Shown here in pieces: positions 1 to 7,788 of a stretch of 64,000 nucleotides of DNA; positions within the stretch are counted from its first letter, which is position 1, and each line of letters begins with the position of its first letter. Source of the stretch: Fen-1245 sp963835535 (GTDB taxonomy: Bacteria; Gemmatimonadota; Gemmatimonadetes; Gemmatimonadales; JACORV01). The notes below the pieces were generated by a model that made no database searches, was not told the origin of the DNA, and saw only the letters and a list, made by a program, of their open reading frames with translations. The stretch covers positions 310,001-374,000 of the forward strand of contig CAWIFL010000004.1 of assembly GCA_963835535.1 (NCBI GenBank), read 5' to 3'. The translations under genes were made by a program, and so were the position numbers.

Positions 1-367
1 GCTGTGAGAGGTCGTGCGTCGTGCTCGCCATCTCCTCCCCGGTGGAGGACATCTGCTCCGTGGAGGCGCTGATCTGCGCCGCCATCGCGGCCGCCTCCTC
101 GGCGGCGGACCGGATCGCGCCCACCAGGCGGCGCAGCGCCTCGAGCATCCGCGCGAGCGCGCCGCCCAGCCGCCGGACCATGGCGGAGCCGGTCCGCCCC
201 GCCAGGTCGGGGGAGAGGTCGCCGGCGGCGACGGCGTCGGCCGCCTCCGACATCTTCGCCAGCGGACGCGTCACCCGGAGCGCCAGCCACCCGGCGAACG
301 ACGCGACGAGGACGGCGCCGACGACGAGGAGCAGCAGCAGGATGAGCACGACGGAGGGCCGGGACAT
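1..367 (-). CDS. HAMP-domain methyl-accepting chemotaxis-type protein, 3' part cut by window edge
   Basis: Read leftward from an ATG at 367, the frame is open to the window edge (122 codons). One hydrophobic helix (about residues 6-27) is followed by a HAMP-like stretch (residues about 28-80, with VTRPLAKMSEAAD) and the start of a helical signalling region containing STEQMSSTGEEMAST, a pattern usual in chemoreceptor coiled coils. The large periplasmic sensor domain of classical receptors is absent before the helix, so this is a short receptor or the end of a longer gene begun at an internal ATG. It would pass conformational signals to a CheA/CheW array. It is transcribed divergently from leuS, 60 bp away. 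Confidence 0.75.
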   Translation of the reverse strand, partial: MSRPSVVLILLLLLVVGAVLVASFAGWLALRVTRPLAKMSEAADAVAAGDLSPDLAGRTGSAMVRRLGGALARMLEALRRLVGAIRSAAEEAAAMAAQISASTEQMSSTGEEMASTTHDLSQ

Positions 368-427
368 GAGGCAGTCGCTAACGTAGGGATGGCTCGGGGG
401 CGCCGCAAGCCGCTATCTTCTTGCGCT

Positions 428-2878
428 ATGGCCGACCGTAAGGCAGACGCGTACGACCCGCAGGGCGTCGAGCGGAAGTGGCAGCAACGCTGGGAGGAAC
501 GGGGCACCAACCGCACCGACGTCGCCGGCGCGAAGCGCCCGTTCTTCAACCTGATGATGTTCCCCTATCCGTCCGCCGAGGGGCTCCACGTCGGCAACGT
601 GTTCGCCTTCGTCGGCGCCGACATCCAGGGGCGCTACCAGCGGCTGGCCGGCCACGACGTCTTCGAGCCGCTGGGCTTCGACGCCTTCGGCATCCACTCC
701 GAAAACTTCGCGCTCAAGATCGGGACGCACCCCGCCGAGCTGATCCCGCGCAACATCGAGCGCTTCCGCACGCAGCTCAAGCGCATCGGCCTGATGGCCG
801 ACTGGCGCTACGAGGTGCAGACCACCGATCCGCGCTACTACCGGTGGACGCAGTGGATCTTCCTCCAGCTCTACCGCGCCGGCCTGGCCGTGAAGCGTCG
901 CGCCGCGGTGAACTGGTGCCCCGCGTGCAAGACCGTGCTCGCCAACGAGCAGGTCATCGGCGGCTACTGTGAGCGGCATCCCGACGTGAAGGTGGAGCAG
1001 CGCCTGCTCGACCAGTGGTTCTTCACCATCACCAAGTACGCGGCGCCGCTCCTCGACAACCTCCAGACGGCCGACTGGTCGCACTCGACCAAGACGATCC
1101 AGGCGAACTGGATCGGGCGCTCCGAAGGCGCCGAGCTGGTCTTCGAGACGCCGGGCGGAAAGCGGATCACCGTCTTCACCACGCGGCCCGACACGCTGTT
1201 CGGCGCCACCTATCTCGTGCTGGCGCCGGAGCACCCGCTGGTCGCGGATCTCACCACCGCCGAGTGCCGCGCCGACGTCAACGCGTACCGGCGTCGCGTC
1301 GCGGCGATGGACCTGGTGTCGCGCAAGAGCGTCGAGAAGGCGAAGACGGGCGTCTTCACCGGTTCCTACGCGCGCAATCCGGCCACGGGCGCGAGCGTCC
1401 CGATCTGGATCGCCGACTACGTCCTCATGGAGTACGGCACGGGCGCCATCATGGCGGTGCCGGGACACGACGAGCGCGACTTCGAGTTCGCCGTGCAGAT
1501 GAAGCTCCCGATCGTCCGCGTCGTCGCGGGTCCGGGCCAGGACGCCACGACGCCGCTCGCGGCGGCCGAGGCCGAGATCCCGGAGGGAAGGCTGGTCAAC
1601 AGCCCGGGCTACGACGGGAAGCCCTGGGAGGAGGCGAAGCGCGCCATCACGGCGGCGCTCGCGGCGAAGGGACTCGCGAAGCCGGTCACCAACTACCGGC
1701 TGCACGACTGGTGCATCTCCCGCCAGCGCTACTGGGGGCCGCCGATCCCGATCATCTACTGCGACGCCTGCGGCACCGTGCCGGTGCCGGAGAGCAACCT
1801 CCCGGTCGTTCTCCCGGCGCTCGAGGACTTCCGCCCCGACGACTCCGGGGTCTCGCCGCTGGCGCGCGCGGAGGCGTGGTACCGGGTGCCGTGCCCCAAG
1901 TGCGGGAAGCTGGCGCGGCGCGAGACCGACGTCTCCGACACCTTCCTCGACTCGGCGTGGTATTTCCTGCGCTACCCGTCCGCGGACCGGGACGACGTGC
2001 CCTTCGACGCGGCGCTCACGAAGAAATGGCTCCCGGTCGCCTCGTACATCGGCGGCAACGAGCACGCCGTCCTGCACCTGATGTACGCGCGCTTCATCAC
2101 GATGGCGCTCAAGGACCTCGGTCACGTGCCGTTCGCCGAGCCGTTCGCGCGCTTCCGGGCGCACGGCACGATCGTGAAGGACGGCGCCAAGATGTCCAAG
2201 TCGCGGGGCAACGTCGTGAACCCGGACCAGTACGTCGCGCAGTGGGGCGCCGACACCTTCCGGATGTACCTGATGTTCCTGGGACCGTACCAGGAAGGCG
2301 GCGACTTCCGCGACGCGGGCATCTCCGGGATCCGACGGTTTCTGGACAAGGTGTGGCAACTCGTCGCTGACGCGACGCGCACGGACGCACCGACGCACGG
2401 ACGCACGGAGCAGGCGTCGCCCGAGTTGGTCCGCATGATGCACCGGACGATCCAGCGGGTGACGGGTGACACGGCGTCACTCGACTACAACACGGCGATC
2501 GCGGCGATGATGGAGTACGTCAACGCGCTCAGGGACGGGACGCCCTCCAGGGAGTTGCTGGAACCGCTCGCGGTCCTGCTCGCGCCCTATGCGCCGCACT
2601 TCGCCGAGGAATGCTGGGAACGGCTCGGGCACAGCACGTCGGTGATGGACGCCTCGTTGCCGCGCTTCGATCCCGCGCTCGCGGTGGCGGACGAGGTCGA
2701 GTTCGTCGTCCAGGTCAACGGCAAGGTCAGGAGTCGCATCCGCCTCGCCCGCGGCACCACGGAGCAGGCGGCGGTGGCGGCCGCCCTGGCCGACCCCGCC
2801 TCCAGGAAGTTCACCGAAGGGAAGCCGCCGAAGAAGGCGGTTTTCGTGCCGGACCGCCTGGTTAACTTGGTGGTATGA
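428..2878 (+). CDS. leuS: Leucyl-tRNA synthetase
   Basis: Class I aminoacyl-tRNA synthetase that charges tRNA-Leu in the cytoplasm; 816 residues, in the normal range for bacterial LeuRS. The HIGH-type motif is GLHVGN at residues 52-57 and the KMSKS loop is exact at 588-592. A CP1 editing domain (about 220-420, with TTRPDTLFGATYL) lies between them, and the C-terminal part carries the anticodon-binding helices and a final VNGKVRSRI segment. The ATG at 428 gives the conserved N-terminus; the frame is open upstream but non-conserved. The oddity is a short GACGCACG array at 2379-2410 inside the gene, read as RTDAPTHGRTE in the linker before the anticodon-binding helices; similar arrays occur in other genes of this window. 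Confidence 0.97.
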   Translation: MADRKADAYDPQGVERKWQQRWEERGTNRTDVAGAKRPFFNLMMFPYPSAEGLHVGNVFAFVGADIQGRYQRLAGHDVFEPLGFDAFGIHSENFALKIGTHPAELIPRNIERFRTQLKRIGLMADWRYEVQTTDPRYYRWTQWIFLQLYRAGLAVKRRAAVNWCPACKTVLANEQVIGGYCERHPDVKVEQRLLDQWFFTITKYAAPLLDNLQTADWSHSTKTIQANWIGRSEGAELVFETPGGKRITVFTTRPDTLFGATYLVLAPEHPLVADLTTAECRADVNAYRRRVAAMDLVSRKSVEKAKTGVFTGSYARNPATGASVPIWIADYVLMEYGTGAIMAVPGHDERDFEFAVQMKLPIVRVVAGPGQDATTPLAAAEAEIPEGRLVNSPGYDGKPWEEAKRAITAALAAKGLAKPVTNYRLHDWCISRQRYWGPPIPIIYCDACGTVPVPESNLPVVLPALEDFRPDDSGVSPLARAEAWYRVPCPKCGKLARRETDVSDTFLDSAWYFLRYPSADRDDVPFDAALTKKWLPVASYIGGNEHAVLHLMYARFITMALKDLGHVPFAEPFARFRAHGTIVKDGAKMSKSRGNVVNPDQYVAQWGADTFRMYLMFLGPYQEGGDFRDAGISGIRRFLDKVWQLVADATRTDAPTHGRTEQASPELVRMMHRTIQRVTGDTASLDYNTAIAAMMEYVNALRDGTPSRELLEPLAVLLAPYAPHFAEECWERLGHSTSVMDASLPRFDPALAVADEVEFVVQVNGKVRSRIRLARGTTEQAAVAAALADPASRKFTEGKPPKKAVFVPDRLVNLVV
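2379..2410 (+). repeat. GACGCACG short tandem array inside leuS
   Basis: Imperfect tandem copies of GACGCACG lie in frame in leuS. Related arrays occur at 7243-7279, 7742-7777 and 50358-50390, all within coding sequence. Confidence 0.6.
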
Positions 2879-2888
2879 CGGAAGATAC

Positions 2889-2947
2889 GTGAGGAGTGAC
2901 GAACGGTGAGAAGTGAGAAGGCGACGTGAGAGGTGAGAGGGGTGAAG
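2889..2947 (+). repeat. GTGAGAGG-type degenerate repeat in the leuS-sigma gap
   Basis: The 160-bp gap between leuS and the sigma gene is largely made of tandem variants of GTGAGAGGTGAG. A second cluster lies at 23783-23811, just before a kinase gene remnant. I see no credible gene here and no clear terminator hairpin. Confidence 0.55.
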
Positions 2948-3038
2948 GCGTCCTGGCCTTCTCGCGTCGTACCCCTGGCCCCTCACTTCAGCGCTGCGAC
3001 CCTCGTCGTCCGACCCGCATCTACCCTATGTGACCGTC

Positions 3039-3581
3039 ATGGCGGACACCCTCCCCCTCGCCGAGGCCAAGAGCCTCGTAGCGCGGGCCCGCTCCGGGGA
3101 CTTCACGGCGCTGGAGCGCTTGTACCGCATGTACGAGCGGCCGGTGTACACGTTGGCCCGCCGGCTGACAAAGTCGGCGGAGGACGCGGAGGACGTGTTG
3201 CAGGAGACGTTCCTCGAGGTGTGCCGTTCGCTCAAGCAGTGGCGCGGCGAGGGCAGCCTCTGGGGGTGGATCCGGACGATCGCGGCGAGCAAGGCGCTGA
3301 TGCGGTACCGCCGCGAGAAGCTCCGGGAATGGGAACCGCTGCAGGAAGACCTTGGCGGCGCGGGGGTCGGGGAGGACGTCCCGCTCAAGATGGATCTGGA
3401 GGCGGCGCTGGCGCGGTTGCCGGAGCGCTCGCGCGAGGTGGTCTGGCTGCACGACGTCGAAGGGTACACGCACGAGGAGATCGCCGAGCTGATGGGGATG
3501 ACGACGAGTTTCTCGAAGTCGCAGTTGGCCCGCGCGCACGAACGGCTGCGGCGGTGGCTCGGCACGGGAGCGGAAGCATGA
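3039..3581 (+). CDS. RNA polymerase sigma factor, ECF (sigma-70 family)
   Basis: 180 residues from the ATG at 3039 (a GTG at 3030 would add three residues). Region 2 spans about residues 20-90 (SAEDAEDVLQETFLEV, then the WGWIRTIA promoter-melting segment). Region 4 spans about 120-175 with LPERSREVVWLHDVEGYTHEEIAELM and a helix-turn-helix. There is no region 1 or 3, so it is an extracytoplasmic-function sigma factor directing RNA polymerase to its own promoter set. Its stop overlaps the start of the next gene (ATGA), a membrane protein that fits as its anti-sigma factor; the PDZ protein that follows may be the sensor or a target. Its regulon cannot be read from the sequence. Confidence 0.92.
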   Translation: MADTLPLAEAKSLVARARSGDFTALERLYRMYERPVYTLARRLTKSAEDAEDVLQETFLEVCRSLKQWRGEGSLWGWIRTIAASKALMRYRREKLREWEPLQEDLGGAGVGEDVPLKMDLEAALARLPERSREVVWLHDVEGYTHEEIAELMGMTTSFSKSQLARAHERLRRWLGTGAEA

Positions 3582-4165
3582 GTGAACAGCGGCATGGGAC
3601 ACTCGAGGAGCTGCTCGCGCTCCGGGACGGCGAGGGCAGCGCGTGGGCGCGCGAGCACGTGGCGCTCTGCGTGGTGTGCGCGGCGGAGCTGGAGCGGCTC
3701 GAGCAGGTGCGCTCGCAGCTCAGGGCGCTGCCGGCGTTCGCGCCGCCGCGCGACCGGTGGCCGCTCATCGCGCAGTCGGCGCGGCAGGAGCGGCGGCGCC
3801 GCCGGGTATCGTGGTCGTCCGGTGCGGTGGCGGCGGCCGCGGTGCTCGTGCTGGGATTCGTCGTCCTGCGGCATCCGGGAACCGCGTCGCAGGACGCCGC
3901 CGTGCGCCAGGCGATGGCGGAGTCGGCGGCGATGGAGCAGGTCTTCCGATCGCTCCAGCCGGACCAGGGGGCCATGACGGGAAGCACCGCGGGAGTGGTG
4001 GCCGATCTGGAGGATCGTCTGGCGCAGGTGGACGCGGCGCTGAACGACCCGACGGCGCAGCGGGCGGACCCGGAGCGGGTGGCAGAGCTGTGGAAGCAGC
4101 GGGCAGGGCTACTCTCGGCGCTGGTGGACGTGCACGAAACGCGCGCCACCTACGCCGGTCTCTGA
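3578..4165 (+). CDS. Putative anti-sigma factor, single-pass membrane protein
   Basis: 195 residues, starting at an ATG that overlaps the stop of the ECF sigma gene. The N-terminal third carries a His/Cys pattern (REHVALCVVCAAELERL) like the zinc-binding anti-sigma (ZAS/zf-HC2) fold that holds ECF factors. One membrane helix follows at about residues 85-107, then an extracytoplasmic part that is largely helical and Gln/Ala-rich. The gene order sigma then membrane anti-sigma, with overlap, is the usual arrangement. The assignment rests on context and the Cys-x-x-Cys, not on recognised full-length similarity. Confidence 0.75.
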   Translation: MSEQRHGTLEELLALRDGEGSAWAREHVALCVVCAAELERLEQVRSQLRALPAFAPPRDRWPLIAQSARQERRRRRVSWSSGAVAAAAVLVLGFVVLRHPGTASQDAAVRQAMAESAAMEQVFRSLQPDQGAMTGSTAGVVADLEDRLAQVDAALNDPTAQRADPERVAELWKQRAGLLSALVDVHETRATYAGL

Positions 4166-4183
4166 TCGAAGGGAGTTGAGAAT

Positions 4184-5239
4184 ATGCGACGGCTCTTGAC
4201 ACTCGTGTTCCTGACCGCGGTGGCCGTCCCCGCGGCGGCGCAGGAAGCTCCGCGGCCTCCGCGGCCGCCCCGCGACACGGCGGTGGAGCGTGGATTCGGG
4301 AACTGGTTCCTTCCGCAGGGGGGGATATACGCGGTCGGCCGGCGCGGCCGGCTCGGCGTCGTGGTGGACCTGAGCGCCGATCCCGCCCGCGATTCGATCG
4401 GCGCGCGCATCACGGCGGTGACGCCCGGCGGCGCCGCTGACAAGGCGGGCGTGCACACCGGGGACATCGTCGTGCAGATCAACGGCACGCGGCTGGCTGG
4501 CGCCGCGGACAGCGAGGACGACAACGAAGACAACGAGGCATCGCGGCCGGGCCGGCGGCTCATCGAGCTGGCGTCGCGTCTCCACACCGGCGATACGGTC
4601 CACCTCGAGCTGCGCCGCGACGGCAAGCCGGCGAACGTCACGGTGATCGCCGGACAATCCGGGATGGAGGACATGGCGCGCACCCTCACGATGCAGGTGC
4701 TGCCTCGGGCGATGACGGAACCGCTCGCCGAGGGCTATCGCCGGATGATCTTCGAGTCCGGCGGCGCGCCGCTCGCCAACCTCGAGCTGGTGAAGGTAAA
4801 CCCCGGCCTGGCCGCATATTTCGGCACGTCCGACGGCATCCTGGTCGTGGACGCGCCGGGCGACTCCACGCTGGGCCTCAAGGCCGGCGACGTGATTCTC
4901 GCGATCGGCGGCCGGAAGCCGACCAACCCGTCGCACGCGTTCCGGATCCTCGGCACCTACGACCCGGGCGAGACGGTGACCTTCGACCTGATGCGGATGA
5001 AGCACCGGATCAGCGTGACCGGGAAGATGCCCGAGCGCAGAGCCTGGCGGGTGATGCCCGACTCCTTCGAGGACTTCGATGGACTGCTGAACCCGGGCTG
5101 GGAGCAGATGGACCTGCTGGACGGCTGGCCCGGGAAGGAGTTTCCGGATCTGCTGCAGATGCCCGGAGTCGAGATCTTGAAGGATCTGCCGCAGCAGATG
5201 ATCCGGCTCGCGCCGCGGCACCGCACCGTGGCGACCTGA
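4184..5239 (+). CDS. Secreted protein with two PDZ domains
   Basis: 351 residues with a clear Sec signal peptide (MRRLLTLVFLTAVAVPAAAQ, cleavage about residue 20). Two PDZ-like modules follow: residues about 65-160 (GARITAVTPGGAADKAGVHTGDIVVQINGTRL) and about 195-280 (SDGILVVDAPGDSTLGLKAGDVILAIGG). There is no trypsin-like catalytic triad, so it is not a complete HtrA-type protease. PDZ domains bind protein C-termini, so it may act as a periplasmic adaptor or sensor. It lies 18 bp after the anti-sigma gene and is probably in the same operon, which hints at a role in the stress response of that sigma factor. A Rho-independent-type hairpin follows at 5272-5299. Confidence 0.85.
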   Translation: MRRLLTLVFLTAVAVPAAAQEAPRPPRPPRDTAVERGFGNWFLPQGGIYAVGRRGRLGVVVDLSADPARDSIGARITAVTPGGAADKAGVHTGDIVVQINGTRLAGAADSEDDNEDNEASRPGRRLIELASRLHTGDTVHLELRRDGKPANVTVIAGQSGMEDMARTLTMQVLPRAMTEPLAEGYRRMIFESGGAPLANLELVKVNPGLAAYFGTSDGILVVDAPGDSTLGLKAGDVILAIGGRKPTNPSHAFRILGTYDPGETVTFDLMRMKHRISVTGKMPERRAWRVMPDSFEDFDGLLNPGWEQMDLLDGWPGKEFPDLLQMPGVEILKDLPQQMIRLAPRHRTVAT

Positions 5240-5271
5240 GGCCGCCGCAGGAGTGCCATCGCTTCCCGACC

Positions 5272-5299
5272 GAGGCGCCCGCGATTCCGCGGGCGCCTC
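5272..5299 (+). terminator. Hairpin terminator after the PDZ gene
   Basis: A perfect 12-bp GC-rich stem (5272-5283 with 5288-5299) around a 4-nt loop, 32 bp after the stop codon. The T-tract after it is weak. Confidence 0.65.
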
Positions 5300-5363
5300 T
5301 GCTGTTGACACCGGGCGGCGAATCGCCATCGTTGAACGCTGGAACTCATCCAGGAGTGCTACC

Positions 5364-5765
5364 GTGACGGTTTGGGACATCCTTCACTTGATCGCGCGCA
5401 TCCTGTTCAGCGCGATGTTCATCCAGTCCGGCTACCGGCACCTCATGCAGTCGAAGCCGATGGCGGAGTACGCCAAGAACGTGGGGCACATCCCCGCGCC
5501 GCAGGCCGGTGTCATCGTGAGCGGGCTGATGCTGCTGCTGGGCGGATTCAGCATCCTGCTCGGTTTCCATCCCCGCATCGGGGCGACGCTGCTCTTCGTC
5601 TTCCTCGTCATCGCGGCGTTCACGATGCACAAGTACTGGGCCGAGAAGGACCCGATGGCGCGGGCTGGCCAGGAGGCCCAGTTCTGGAAGAACATCACGC
5701 TCGCCGGGGCGATGCTCTGGATCATGGCGCGGACCGGCTGGCCCTGGCCGTGGGCGCTGGGGTAG
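5364..5765 (+). CDS. DoxX family membrane protein
   Basis: 133 residues from a GTG at 5364, preceded by an AGGAG about 8 nt upstream; the frame is open further upstream, but that part is not hydrophobic and crosses the terminator. Four membrane helices are visible (about 5-25, 48-68, 73-92, 107-125) with the family pattern LIARILFSAMFIQSGYRHL at the start and IGATLLFVFLVIAAFTMHKYW in the middle. DoxX/DoxD-like proteins are small inner-membrane proteins linked to quinone or thiosulfate redox reactions in some archaea and to redox stress in actinobacteria; the specific role here is unknown. It stands alone between two terminator-like hairpins. Confidence 0.85.
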   Translation: MTVWDILHLIARILFSAMFIQSGYRHLMQSKPMAEYAKNVGHIPAPQAGVIVSGLMLLLGGFSILLGFHPRIGATLLFVFLVIAAFTMHKYWAEKDPMARAGQEAQFWKNITLAGAMLWIMARTGWPWPWALG

Positions 5766-5789
5766 GTCGCCCGGCGTTCAGGCGGTGCG

Positions 5790-5819
5790 GCGCGGCAGCT
5801 CGTCCTCGAGCTGCCGCGC
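5790..5819 (+). terminator. Hairpin terminator after doxX
   Basis: A perfect 13-bp stem (5790-5802 with 5807-5819) and 4-nt loop, 24 bp after the DoxX stop. No long T-tract follows. Confidence 0.65.
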
Positions 5820-5888
5820 GGCGCATCGGCCGCCCGACGCTCGCCTTACCAGCCTCCCCGGAACGTCCTCCTCGCGTCGGGCCCTTGC

Positions 5889-5940
5889 TATATCGTACGC
5901 AATGACGTACGTTATATCGTACGATATGACTTACGATGTA
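5889..5940 (+). promoter_or_regulatory. Palindromic operator/promoter region of the PadR gene
   Basis: This AT-rich island in a GC-rich context holds two copies of TATATCGTACG (5889-5899 and 5913-5923, 24 bp apart), the 14-bp perfect palindrome ATATCGTACGATAT (5914-5927), an ACGTACGT palindrome at 5905-5912 and a further half-site, TTACGATGTA, at 5931-5940. It sits 23-74 bp before the PadR start codon. PadR repressors commonly bind palindromes in their own promoters, so autoregulation is likely. Confidence 0.7.
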
Positions 5941-5962
5941 TCGGAAACTGAGGAGGCGTAAG

Positions 5963-6562
5963 ATGGCACGGGACAACGAGAATGACGACTGGCCCTTCGG
6001 CAAGTTCTTCGCGGGCGGGTTCGGGCCGCGGGCCTGGGCGTTCTGCTGGCCGGAGGGGCGTGCCCGGCACCACGGGGGGCGGCGCTGGCGGCAGCAGATC
6101 TTCGAGTCGGGCGAGGTCAAGTATGTGATTCTGCGGCTGCTCAAGGAGAAGCCGCGGCACGGCTACGAGGTGATCAAGGCGCTCGAGGAGAAGCTGGGCG
6201 GCTGGTACACGCCCTCGGCGGGGACGATCTACCCGACGCTGCAGCTGCTGGAGGATCAGGGTTTCGTGCGCGCGGTGGAGACCGAGGGGAAGAAGGTCTA
6301 CCACATCACGCCGGAGGGGGAGGCGTTCCTGGAGCAGCATCGGGACGTGCTCGACGAGATCCTCGAGCGGGTCGGCGGCGCGGTGCGCGGCTTCGCCGGC
6401 GGTGCGATGGGCGAGCTCTCCGAGGCGTTCGCGCGGCTGGCCCGCCTGGCGTTCGTGGAGGCGTGGCGCTCCGGCCCGGGCGACCCCAAGGTCCAGAAGA
6501 TCCTCGAGATCCTGAAGAAGGCGGCGGAGGAGATCGAGGCCGCCAGGGCGAACGCCGCCTGA
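5963..6562 (+). CDS. PadR family transcriptional regulator
   Basis: 199 residues from the ATG at 5963, which has a strong GAGGAGG ribosome-binding site 6 nt upstream. After a 45-residue Trp/Gly/Arg-rich N-terminal extension comes the PadR winged helix (about 50-125) with VKYVILRLLKEKPRHGYEVIKALEEKLGG and the GTIYPTLQLLEDQGFV recognition helix. The C-terminus is a helical dimerisation tail. PadR proteins repress stress, efflux or phenolic-acid genes in response to small ligands. The palindromes directly upstream suggest it represses itself. No adjacent co-transcribed transporter is seen, so its other targets are unknown. Confidence 0.93.
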   Translation: MARDNENDDWPFGKFFAGGFGPRAWAFCWPEGRARHHGGRRWRQQIFESGEVKYVILRLLKEKPRHGYEVIKALEEKLGGWYTPSAGTIYPTLQLLEDQGFVRAVETEGKKVYHITPEGEAFLEQHRDVLDEILERVGGAVRGFAGGAMGELSEAFARLARLAFVEAWRSGPGDPKVQKILEILKKAAEEIEAARANAA

Positions 6563-6596
6563 CGGCTTGACGCCGCACCACTCCCCAGGCAGAATT

Positions 6597-6627
6597 GAAC
6601 GGTGGTTCAGAAACTGAACCGCCGTTC
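6597..6627 (+). promoter_or_regulatory. Inverted-repeat operator over the start of the TetR gene
   Basis: Two 14-nt arms (6597-6610 and 6614-6627), differing by one base pair, flank AAA. The repeat covers the proposed GTG start at 6602. TetR-type dimers bind such repeats, so the site is probably the autoregulatory operator for this gene and the downstream oxidoreductase genes. Confidence 0.65.
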
Positions 6628-7240
6628 TGCTTTCCGGCCGGCCGCGCGGCGGCCGGGGAGCCGCCGCGCGCGGAAGGCACTGGCGGTGCGCCAGGGCATT
6701 CTCCGGGCGGCGGCGCGCGTCTTCCGCCGGCGCGGGTTCGCCGCGACCGGGATGCGGGAGGTCGCCGCCGAGGCGGATCTTTCCCCCGGGAACCTGTACA
6801 ACTACTTCGCCAGCAAGCAGGAGCTGCTGTACTTCTGCCAGGACCACTCCCTGGACCGGATGCTCGAAGCGCTGCGGTCCCCGGAGGCGGCGCGGCTGGG
6901 ACCGGACGCTCGGCTGCGCCGCGTGATCCGCTCCCACCTGGCGTGCATGCTCGACGAGCTGGACGGCGCCGCGGCCCACACCGAGGTGGACGCGCTGGCG
7001 GCGCCGCTCAAGGCGAGAATCGTGGCGAAGCGGGACCGCTACGAGCGGGCGGTGCGGGAGATCGTCGAGCAGGGCGTCCGCTCGCGGGCGTTCGTGCCCT
7101 GCGATCCGAAGCTCGTGACGCGCGCCCTGCTGGGCGCGCTCAACTGGACGGCGAAGTGGTACGACCCCGAGGGCGAGACGCCGTCGGCCGGCGTCGCCGA
7201 CGCCTTCGCGGACTACCTGGTGAGAGGACTGCGGAAATGA
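6602..7240 (+). CDS. TetR/AcrR family transcriptional regulator
   Basis: 212 residues if started at GTG 6602. The TetR helix-turn-helix is at about residues 29-75 (GILRAAARVFRRRGFAATGMREVAAEADLSPGNLYNYFASKQELL, read in two parts around the turn), followed by the ligand-binding helices. The chosen start lies inside a 31-bp inverted repeat, so either the transcript is leaderless or the real start is a GTG at about 6686, which begins just before helix 1. Its stop overlaps the next gene (ATGA), so it is co-transcribed with the molybdenum hydroxylase subunits and probably controls them; the inducer may be the substrate of that enzyme. Confidence 0.9.
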   Translation: MVQKLNRRSAFRPAARRPGSRRARKALAVRQGILRAAARVFRRRGFAATGMREVAAEADLSPGNLYNYFASKQELLYFCQDHSLDRMLEALRSPEAARLGPDARLRRVIRSHLACMLDELDGAAAHTEVDALAAPLKARIVAKRDRYERAVREIVEQGVRSRAFVPCDPKLVTRALLGALNWTAKWYDPEGETPSAGVADAFADYLVRGLRK

Positions 7241-7788
7241 ATGGACGTACGGACGCACGGGCGCACGGACGCACGGAGACGCCGACCGGGCGCCATGCAC
7301 GCATCCGGCTCACGGTCAACGGCGAGGAGCGGGACGTCGTCTTCGCCGGCTACAAGTCGCTGCTGGAAGTCCTGCGGGAGGACCTGGGCCTGACCGGCAC
7401 GAAACACGGCTGCGAGTTGGGCGAGTGCGGCGCCTGCGCGGTCCTCCTGGACGGGCAGCCGGTGCTCTCGTGCCTGCTCCTCGGCGTCGAGTGCGAGGGC
7501 GCGAACGTCACCACCGTCGAGGGGCTGGCGGACGGGCCCGCGCTCTCGGCCCTCCAGGCGGCGTTCGCCGACAAGGGCGCGGCCCAATGCGGCTACTGCA
7601 CCCCGGGGATCCTGGTGACGGCGCAGGCGCTGCTCGACCGCAAAGCGCACCCTTCGCGCGAGGAGATCGCGGAGGCGCTGTCCGGGAACCTGTGCCGCTG
7701 CACCGGCTACCTGCAGATCTTCGAGGCGGTGGAAGAAGCAGCGCGCACGGGCGCACAGGCGCACGGACGCACGGAGGCGGCGCGGTGA
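7237..7788 (+). CDS. 2Fe-2S small subunit of a xanthine-oxidase-family molybdenum hydroxylase (4-hydroxybenzoyl-CoA reductase gamma-like)
   Basis: 183 residues. A plant-type ferredoxin domain (about 22-100) has ligands in CELGECGACAVLL and a later Cys in VLSC. A helical 2Fe-2S domain (about 105-170) has CGYCTPG and CRCTGY. The subunit carries electrons between the molybdenum centre and FAD. The N-terminal 20 residues and the last 14 are encoded by GACGCACG arrays (7243-7279 and 7742-7777) and read GRTDARAHGRTE and AQAHGRTEAAR; they look like repeat-derived extensions around a normal-sized core. It overlaps the TetR gene upstream and the large-subunit gene downstream. Confidence 0.9.
   Translation: MNGRTDARAHGRTETPTGRHARIRLTVNGEERDVVFAGYKSLLEVLREDLGLTGTKHGCELGECGACAVLLDGQPVLSCLLLGVECEGANVTTVEGLADGPALSALQAAFADKGAAQCGYCTPGILVTAQALLDRKAHPSREEIAEALSGNLCRCTGYLQIFEAVEEAARTGAQAHGRTEAAR
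7243..7279 (+). repeat. GACGCACG array at the 5' end of the 2Fe-2S subunit gene
   Basis: Tandem imperfect GACGCACG units encode residues about 3-14 of the protein, in the same reading phase (GRT-D-A, HGRTE) as the array in leuS. Confidence 0.6.
7742..7777 (+). repeat. GACGCACG array at the 3' end of the 2Fe-2S subunit gene
   Basis: A second array of the same unit in the same gene, translated as the C-terminal tail just before the overlap with the large subunit. Confidence 0.6.

Noticed and set aside
413..2443. Long minus-strand frame antisense to leuS (676 codons)
   Set aside because: Arg/Val/His-rich shadow caused by high GC codon bias; leuS on the plus strand has all its motifs.
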